Assembly: GCA_035294245.1 (NCBI GenBank)
Contig: DATGLG010000020.1
Location: 39,984 to 103,983, forward strand
From: DATGLG01 sp035294245
GTDB lineage: Bacteria; Pseudomonadota; Alphaproteobacteria; JACZXZ01
Length of the DNA: 64,000 nt
Reading direction: 5' to 3'
Part shown: one piece after another, positions 59,174-64,000 of the stretch
Layout of the letters: each line of letters opens with the position of its first letter
Numbering within the stretch: the stretch's first letter is position 1
Notes under the pieces: model-generated
What the model saw: the letters and a program-made list of their open reading frames with translations, nothing else
Databases searched by the model: none
What the model was told of the DNA's origin: nothing
Made by a program: the position numbers and the translations under genes

Positions 59174-61861
59174 ATGACGAGGAATAAGCTCTCCAGCTAT
59201 CGCGCGAAACGGAACTTCGGCAAGACGGCGGAACCGACGGGCAAGGCGAAGGTCAAGCCCGCCGAGCATCTCCGCTATGTCATTCAGAAGCACGCGGCGA
59301 GGCGTCTCCATTACGATTTTCGACTCGAGCTTGACGGCGTCTTCAAGTCATGGGCGGTGACGCGCGGGCCCTCCCTCGATTCTCGCGACAAGCGCCTGGC
59401 CGTCGAGGTGGAGGACCATCCCCTCGACTACGGCGATTTCGAGGGCACGATCCCGAAGGGACAGTATGGCGGCGGCACCGTGATGCTGTGGGATCGGGGC
59501 TTCTGGGCGCCGGAGGGGAGCAAGCCACCGGCGGAAGCCCTGCGCGCCGGCGAGCTCAGATTCGTTCTTGCCGGCGAGAAGCTCCGCGGCGGCTGGGTCT
59601 TGGTGCGGATGGCACGTGACCGGAATCGCGGGAAGCGGACCAACTGGCTCCTCATCAAGCATCGCGACGCCGACGCGAGGCCGGGCGGTACGGAAGCGCT
59701 GCTGGCCGAGGATCGCTCGGTGGCGTCGGGGCGCTCCATGGCCGAGATCGCCGCCGGCAAGAAGCCGGGGCCTAAGCCTTTCATGCTGGCGAGCGGCAAA
59801 GCCGCGGCGGCGAACGCGGTATGGCAATCCGACCGGAGCGAGGACGCCGCCGACGGGGATGGAAGGAAGGCGCAATCTCGTCCGCTCCGGGAGGAGATCG
59901 CGGCCGCCGGTCGCTCGGATATGGCACGCGAAGGTCGCGGCCGCGTGCAGATTCCCGACTTCGTCCCGCCGCAGCTCTGCCGCCTCGTCGATCGCCCGCC
60001 CTCCGGCAAGGCCTGGGCCCATGAAATCAAGTTCGACGGCTATCGTGTGCAGCTCCGCGTACAAAATGAGCGCGTAACGGTAAAGACGCGGAAAGGCCTG
60101 AATTGGACCCCTAAGTTTCCCTCGCTGGCAAAGGCTGCGCGCGATCTGCCCGATTGCCTGATCGACGGCGAGATCGTCGCCTTGGACGAGAACGGCGTGC
60201 CGGATTTTGCGAGCCTTCAGGCCGCGTTGTCGGAGAAGGCCGATGGCGATCTGATCTTCTTCGCCTTCGACCTTCTCTTCGCGAATGGCCGCGACCTTCG
60301 GCCCCTGCCGCTCTCGGAGCGCAAGGCGGCGCTGAGATCCCTGCTCGACAACGTCCAGAGCCGCGCCATGCCGATCCGCTATGTCGAGCATTTCGAGACC
60401 GGCGGCGACGCGATCCTGAAGTCCGCCTGCCGCATGTCGCTCGAAGGCATCGTCTCGAAGCGCCTGGACGCACCCTATCGCTCCGGGCGGGGCGATGCCT
60501 GGACCAAAGCCAAGTGCCGCGCCGGGCACGAGGTTGTGATCGGCGGCTGGACCGGGCAAGCCACGCATCTCCGCTCCCTCCTCGTAGGCGTGCATCGTGG
60601 CAAGCATCTGGTCTATATCGGCCGCGTGGGGACAGGTTTTGGCACCGCGCGGGCGAAGGACATTCTCACGCGCCTCAAGGCCGTTGCCAGTCGGAAGAGT
60701 CCTTTCGGCGGCGTGGGCGCGCCGCGCAAGGAGCCCAATGTTCATTGGGTGAAGCCGCAACTGGTGGCGGAGATCGAATTCGCCGGCTGGACCGAGTCCG
60801 GCATGGTGCGCCAGGCCGCGTTCAAGGGCCTGCGCGAGGACAAGCCGGCGGAGGATGTTGAAGCCGAAAGGCCGGAGGCGGGAGGCGGCGATGTCGTGCA
60901 GCCCGGCCTCGGCCAGCGTCCCCGGAGGGCGTCGGCAAGCGCGCGCAGCCGCGCGGCCCTCGTTATGGGCGTTGCGATATCGAATCCCGACAAGGCGCTA
61001 TGGCCGGATGCCGGCGACCAGAAGCCGGTCACGAAGCTCGATCTCGCGCGCTATTACGAGGAGGTCGGCCCCTGGATGATCCGTCATTTGCAGGGGCGGC
61101 CGTGCTCCATCGTTCGCGCGCCCGACGGCATCGCCGGCGAGAGGTTTTTCCAGCGCCACGCCATGCAAAAGATGTCGAACCTCCTGGAGCTTGTGACCGT
61201 CTCCGGGGATCGCAAGCCCTACCTGCAAATCGACCGGGTCGAAGGCCTGATCGCCGTTGCACAGATCGCCGGGCTGGAACTCCACCCCTGGAATTGCGAG
61301 CCGGGGCATCCCGACAGGCCGGGGCGCCTCGTCTTCGACCTCGATCCCGCGCCCGACGTGCCCTTCGACCGGGTCGTCGAGGCTGCGCGGGAGTTGCGCG
61401 AGCGGCTGGAGGAATTCGGCCTTGTCGGCTTTTGCAAGACGACCGGTGGCAAGGGCTTGCACGTGACGGCACCTCTGGCGCAGCCGAAGAAGAATTGGAC
61501 GACCTGGCCGGAAGCCAAGGCGTTTGCCGAAGAGGTGTGCCGACAGATGGCGGCCGACAGCCCCGACCGCTATGTGGTGAACATGGCCAAGTCGCGCCGA
61601 GCCGGTCGCATCTTCCTCGATTATCTGCGCAATGACCGACTGTCGACTGCTGTGGCCCCGTTGTCGCCGCGCGCCCGCGAGGGCGCGCCGGTCTCGATGC
61701 CGCTGCCCTGGACCCAAATTCGCGCAGGCCTCGATCCGGCGAAGTTCACCATCCGCACGGCATCCGCTCTCGTCGCAAAGAACCACGCCTGGCAGGACTA
61801 TTTCCGGGCCGGGCATTCGCTGACCCCGGCGGTCAGGAGATTGGCGAAGAAAGCGGCATAG
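59174..61861 (+). CDS. ligD: ATP-dependent DNA ligase D (phosphoesterase-ligase-polymerase)
   Basis: This 895-residue NHEJ enzyme has all three domains. The N-terminal 3'-phosphoesterase (residues about 20-180) shows AARRLHYDFRLELDG and FEGTIPKGQYGGGT. The ligase has the adenylated Lys K286 in HEIKFDGYR, LIDGEIVALD and KAKCRAGHE. The C-terminal primase-polymerase domain from about residue 600 has NPDKALWPDAGD, RHLQGRPCSIVR and the metal-binding LVFDLDPAP (D722, D724). Together with Ku it joins DNA ends after trimming or filling. The order matches rhizobial and Pseudomonas LigD. Linkers near 200-240 and 570-600 are Arg/Gly-rich. Confidence 0.96.
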   Translation: MTRNKLSSYRAKRNFGKTAEPTGKAKVKPAEHLRYVIQKHAARRLHYDFRLELDGVFKSWAVTRGPSLDSRDKRLAVEVEDHPLDYGDFEGTIPKGQYGGGTVMLWDRGFWAPEGSKPPAEALRAGELRFVLAGEKLRGGWVLVRMARDRNRGKRTNWLLIKHRDADARPGGTEALLAEDRSVASGRSMAEIAAGKKPGPKPFMLASGKAAAANAVWQSDRSEDAADGDGRKAQSRPLREEIAAAGRSDMAREGRGRVQIPDFVPPQLCRLVDRPPSGKAWAHEIKFDGYRVQLRVQNERVTVKTRKGLNWTPKFPSLAKAARDLPDCLIDGEIVALDENGVPDFASLQAALSEKADGDLIFFAFDLLFANGRDLRPLPLSERKAALRSLLDNVQSRAMPIRYVEHFETGGDAILKSACRMSLEGIVSKRLDAPYRSGRGDAWTKAKCRAGHEVVIGGWTGQATHLRSLLVGVHRGKHLVYIGRVGTGFGTARAKDILTRLKAVASRKSPFGGVGAPRKEPNVHWVKPQLVAEIEFAGWTESGMVRQAAFKGLREDKPAEDVEAERPEAGGGDVVQPGLGQRPRRASASARSRAALVMGVAISNPDKALWPDAGDQKPVTKLDLARYYEEVGPWMIRHLQGRPCSIVRAPDGIAGERFFQRHAMQKMSNLLELVTVSGDRKPYLQIDRVEGLIAVAQIAGLELHPWNCEPGHPDRPGRLVFDLDPAPDVPFDRVVEAARELRERLEEFGLVGFCKTTGGKGLHVTAPLAQPKKNWTTWPEAKAFAEEVCRQMAADSPDRYVVNMAKSRRAGRIFLDYLRNDRLSTAVAPLSPRAREGAPVSMPLPWTQIRAGLDPAKFTIRTASALVAKNHAWQDYFRAGHSLTPAVRRLAKKAA

Positions 61862-62032
61862 GACGCCAGTGGCTCAAAGGACCGCTCGAGGCGAGGCTCT
61901 CCGCAGCGACCGACAAGCAGGTCATCGGCGCCGGCCCCGTGACAGGGGCCTATTCCTGGGTGCTGCGCATCTCGCTTACGGATATCCGTATCGTCGATGA
62001 GCCGCCCTGCGAAATGAGGCGCCAGGCGGGAC
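61862..62032. other. Gap after ligD with a coding-like stretch and hairpins
   Basis: A 6-bp hairpin GGCCCC / GGGGCC lies at 61933-61950 and a perfect 14-bp palindrome TACGGATATCCGTA at 61977-61990. In one plus-strand frame from 61864 there is a stop-free run of about 75 codons. Its G/C-ending codons and protein-like composition (for example VIGAGPVTGAYSWVLRISLTD) would suit a decayed gene end, but it has no start codon. Confidence 0.3.
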
Positions 62033-62737
62033 TCACATCCGGATGCCGAAGCGCGTCAGCATCTCGCGGCGCCCGGTGGTGGTGACGAAGAGCGCCCGGC
62101 TGTCGAGCTCTTGGACGACCCACTTCCTCTTGAGCGCGAGTGTCAGGAAGGCGGCGCCCAGCGCTCCACCCATATGCGGCCGCCGCTCGCTCCAATCCAG
62201 GCACGGGCACGCGAATCGCCGGCGAAGGGCTCGAGTCGCCTCGACATCGATCCCGAGAGACTCGAATGCTCGGACCCCCTCGCGGGCCAGGTCGTAGCCG
62301 TTGCCGTGCCCCGCCGACCCGACCGCCAGCCAGCCGAGCGCCCTGAACCGGTCATGGAGCGCCACGCCCAAGGTCCCGGCAATGTGGTCATAGCAGGTCC
62401 GGGCCAATCGCAGGTGGCGGGGCGTATTCGGCACGAATGTCCGGCGGGGGCTGCCGGCCAGCACGCTCAGGGCTTCGAGCACGCTCGCCACCTCCGGTCC
62501 GTGCAAGCTGTAATAGCGATGCTTCCCCTGCGCCTGGACCTTGATCAGCCTCTCGCTTTGCAGGCGCTTCAGGTGCACGCTCGCCGTGGAAGGGCTTACC
62601 TCCGCCACGACGGCGAGCTCCGTGCTCGATCTCGCATGATTGTCGAGAAGGCAGAAGAGAATGCGGGCCCGCGCCGGCTCGCCGATGGCGGCGGCGATGC
62701 GGGAGACCGCGGTGTCGGCATCCTCCTCGACAGACAT
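62033..62737 (-). CDS. ArsR-type winged-helix regulator with a C-terminal ligand domain
   Basis: This 234-residue protein has an N-terminal winged helix: ARARILFCLLDNHARSSTELAVVAEVSPSTASVHLKRLQ, then KHRYYSLHGPEVASVLEAL (residues about 10-85). The rest is an extra domain with RFACPCLDWSERRPHMGGALG, a conserved CPCLDW cysteine pair and a His that could bind a metal or thiol ligand. It lacks the alpha3 metal-binding ELCVCDL of classical ArsR. It is divergent from the Liv-type binding-protein gene and may control it. Confidence 0.87.
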   Translation of the reverse strand: MSVEEDADTAVSRIAAAIGEPARARILFCLLDNHARSSTELAVVAEVSPSTASVHLKRLQSERLIKVQAQGKHRYYSLHGPEVASVLEALSVLAGSPRRTFVPNTPRHLRLARTCYDHIAGTLGVALHDRFRALGWLAVGSAGHGNGYDLAREGVRAFESLGIDVEATRALRRRFACPCLDWSERRPHMGGALGAAFLTLALKRKWVVQELDSRALFVTTTGRREMLTRFGIRM

Positions 62738-63007
62738 GGTTTGAGCCTAAACGAATTGTCCATGTTCCACAACTGCCATAGTCGCGTCTGAAGGCGTCGG
62801 GCCACGCCTGTCGCCGATCGCCGGGAACGGCCGCGGCGTTGAAGGTTGACAACGGCCGAAAAGGAGTGGACCGTTTGCGCTTTCCACACCCATGCCGTGT
62901 GCTCGTCGCCTGTCATCCATGAGGCGATGGCGCACGGCGCGCCGATGCGCGGAGAGAATCGCCATCGACGGTGGTGAAGATCGGATGCGAATGGATGGGA
63001 GGAGAGG
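62738..63007. other. Divergent region between the ArsR-type gene and the Liv-type binding-protein gene
   Basis: This 270-base stretch holds no credible gene. A TTGACA hexamer at 62846-62851 on the plus strand could be the -35 of the binding-protein gene, but no good -10 sits at 16-18 bases. The ribosome site of that gene, GGAGAGG, is just before its ATG. Confidence 0.45.
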
Positions 63008-64000
63008 ATGAAAGCACCATACTGCAGACGACCAGGCGCCGTGCTCGGCTTCGGCATGATCGCGGCGATCGCCGCGCTCGGCGCTTGGGTTCCCGCGCAA
63101 GCGGAAGAGAAGATGGTGACTATCGGCATCGAGCTGCCGCTGACGGGGGCGGATGCGGAATCGGCGACCCGCATCAAATACGGCGCCCAGATGGCCATCG
63201 AGGAGGCGAACGCCAAGGGCGGGGTGGCCGGCTACAAGATCGGCATGACGGTGCTCGATAGCGGCACCGCCACCGCCGGCCAGTACGACCCGGCCCAGGC
63301 GGCCACCAACGCCAAGAAGTTCGCCTCGGATCCCAAGGTCGTCGGCATCATCGGGCCGCAGATGAGCGGCGAGGGCAAGGCGATGTCGCCGATCCTCTCG
63401 GCGGCCGATCTCGCCACCATCACGCCGTCCTCGACGAACCCCGACATCACCGATCCGAAATTCGCCGGCCAGTACCGGCCCCAGGGCAAGGCCGTCTATT
63501 TCCGCACGGTGACGACGGATGCCTTCCAAGGCCCCAACATGGCCAACTTCATGAAGGACAAGCTCCATGTGAAGTCGGTCTACATCCTCGACGATTCGGG
63601 GGCCTATGGCGTCGGCCTCGCCAATTCGTTCGAGGCGCAGGCGAAGAAGATCGGCATCAAGGTGCTGGGCCATGACGAGCTCAACCCCAAGGAGGCCGAC
63701 TACACGACGATTCTCACCAAGATCAAGGGCCTCAACCCCGACGCCCTCTATTACGGCGGGGTCGGGCAAGCGGGGGTCAAGCTGATCAAGCAGTCCTATG
63801 ACGTCATCCCGAAGGCGGTCAAGGCCGGGGGCGACGGGCTCGTCAGCCCGGACATCCTGAAGGGCGGCGGCTTCCCGGCGGTAGAGGGGTGGTATGCGAC
63901 GATCGCCTCGCCGCACGTGACGGAGGACCCGGCGGTTCAGGACTGGGTGAAGCGCTACACCAAGCGCTTCGGCACGCAGCCGGACGACTATGCGGTGACG
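63008..64000 (+). CDS. Branched-chain amino-acid-type ABC binding protein (LivK/Leu-I-V family), partial
   Basis: The gene starts at the ATG at 63008 behind GGAGAGG and is open to the right edge (331 codons). A Sec signal peptide (GMIAAIAALGAWVPAQA) precedes the mature N-terminus EEKMVTIGIELPLTGADAE. Landmarks of the family are GAQMAIEEANAKGGVAGYKI, VVGIIGPQMSGEGKAMSPIL, TPSSTNPDI and VKSVYILDDSGAYGVGLANSF. It probably binds amino acids, amides or aromatic acids for an importer encoded beyond the window. Only the last portion of the usual length (about 390) is missing. Confidence 0.93.
   Translation, partial: MKAPYCRRPGAVLGFGMIAAIAALGAWVPAQAEEKMVTIGIELPLTGADAESATRIKYGAQMAIEEANAKGGVAGYKIGMTVLDSGTATAGQYDPAQAATNAKKFASDPKVVGIIGPQMSGEGKAMSPILSAADLATITPSSTNPDITDPKFAGQYRPQGKAVYFRTVTTDAFQGPNMANFMKDKLHVKSVYILDDSGAYGVGLANSFEAQAKKIGIKVLGHDELNPKEADYTTILTKIKGLNPDALYYGGVGQAGVKLIKQSYDVIPKAVKAGGDGLVSPDILKGGGFPAVEGWYATIASPHVTEDPAVQDWVKRYTKRFGTQPDDYAVT

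Noticed and set aside
61977..61990. Palindrome TACGGATATCCGTA as an attachment site
   Set aside because: There is no second copy, no integrase and no tRNA nearby.

Overview
The window is high-GC DNA, densely packed with genes in short operons with ATGA/GTGA-type overlaps. The gene content (soxBDAG sarcosine oxidase, Ku plus a three-domain LigD, many periplasmic-binding-protein ABC importers, a form II CoxL homologue) fits a metabolically versatile soil-type alphaproteobacterium, probably Hyphomicrobiales or Rhodospirillales. That placement is inferred from gene content and codon use. There is no rRNA, tRNA or single-copy marker here to prove it.

Layout. 1-2 kb: edge of an SDR gene, an Hsp20 chaperone and spermidine synthase. 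2.1-6.4 kb (minus strand): a TetR-led five-gene operon encoding an MDR reductase, a haloalkane dehalogenase, an HSDL2-type SDR and a 2-keto-4-pentenoate hydratase-type enzyme. 6.4-15 kb (minus): a DmdC-type acyl-CoA dehydrogenase, a GlcD-type FAD oxidase, Sua5-type threonylcarbamoyl-AMP synthase, CysQ, an orphan CoxL-like molybdenum hydroxylase and an isochorismatase-like hydrolase. 15-19.5 kb: a TylF-type methyltransferase, the three-part AMMECR1/MEMO/radical-SAM set and a YedK/HMCES protein. 19.6-26 kb: soxBDAG and an MFS carrier.

26-35 kb: glycerol kinase, an SDR and a hypothetical protein on the minus strand. These face an IclR-led operon with a THI5-type ABC importer, an epimerase and an amidohydrolase. 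35-45 kb: a PotFGHI-type importer with two convergent TauD/TfdA-type oxygenase paralogues, followed by an FAD oxidoreductase, LigB, LigA and an ACMSD-type amidohydrolase. This is probably one uptake-plus-ring-cleavage region. 45.1-47.3 kb: a lower-GC insert with a glycosyltransferase broken at a run of 13 G, and a methyltransferase. 47.3-55.8 kb: a structured leader and P450, then a dipeptide-type ABC system split over both strands around an isoaspartyl dipeptidase homologue. 55.9-58.1 kb: OsmC and an SSS symporter. 58.2-61.9 kb: Ku and LigD. 62-64 kb: an ArsR-type regulator facing a Liv-type binding protein cut by the window edge.

The observations most worth following are the poly-G glycosyltransferase, the nested RNA-like fold before the P450 gene, the TetR/dehalogenase operon with overlapping promoter and operators, the TauD/LigBA/ACMSD cluster, and an IadA homologue whose bridging metal ligand appears to be Glu instead of Lys.
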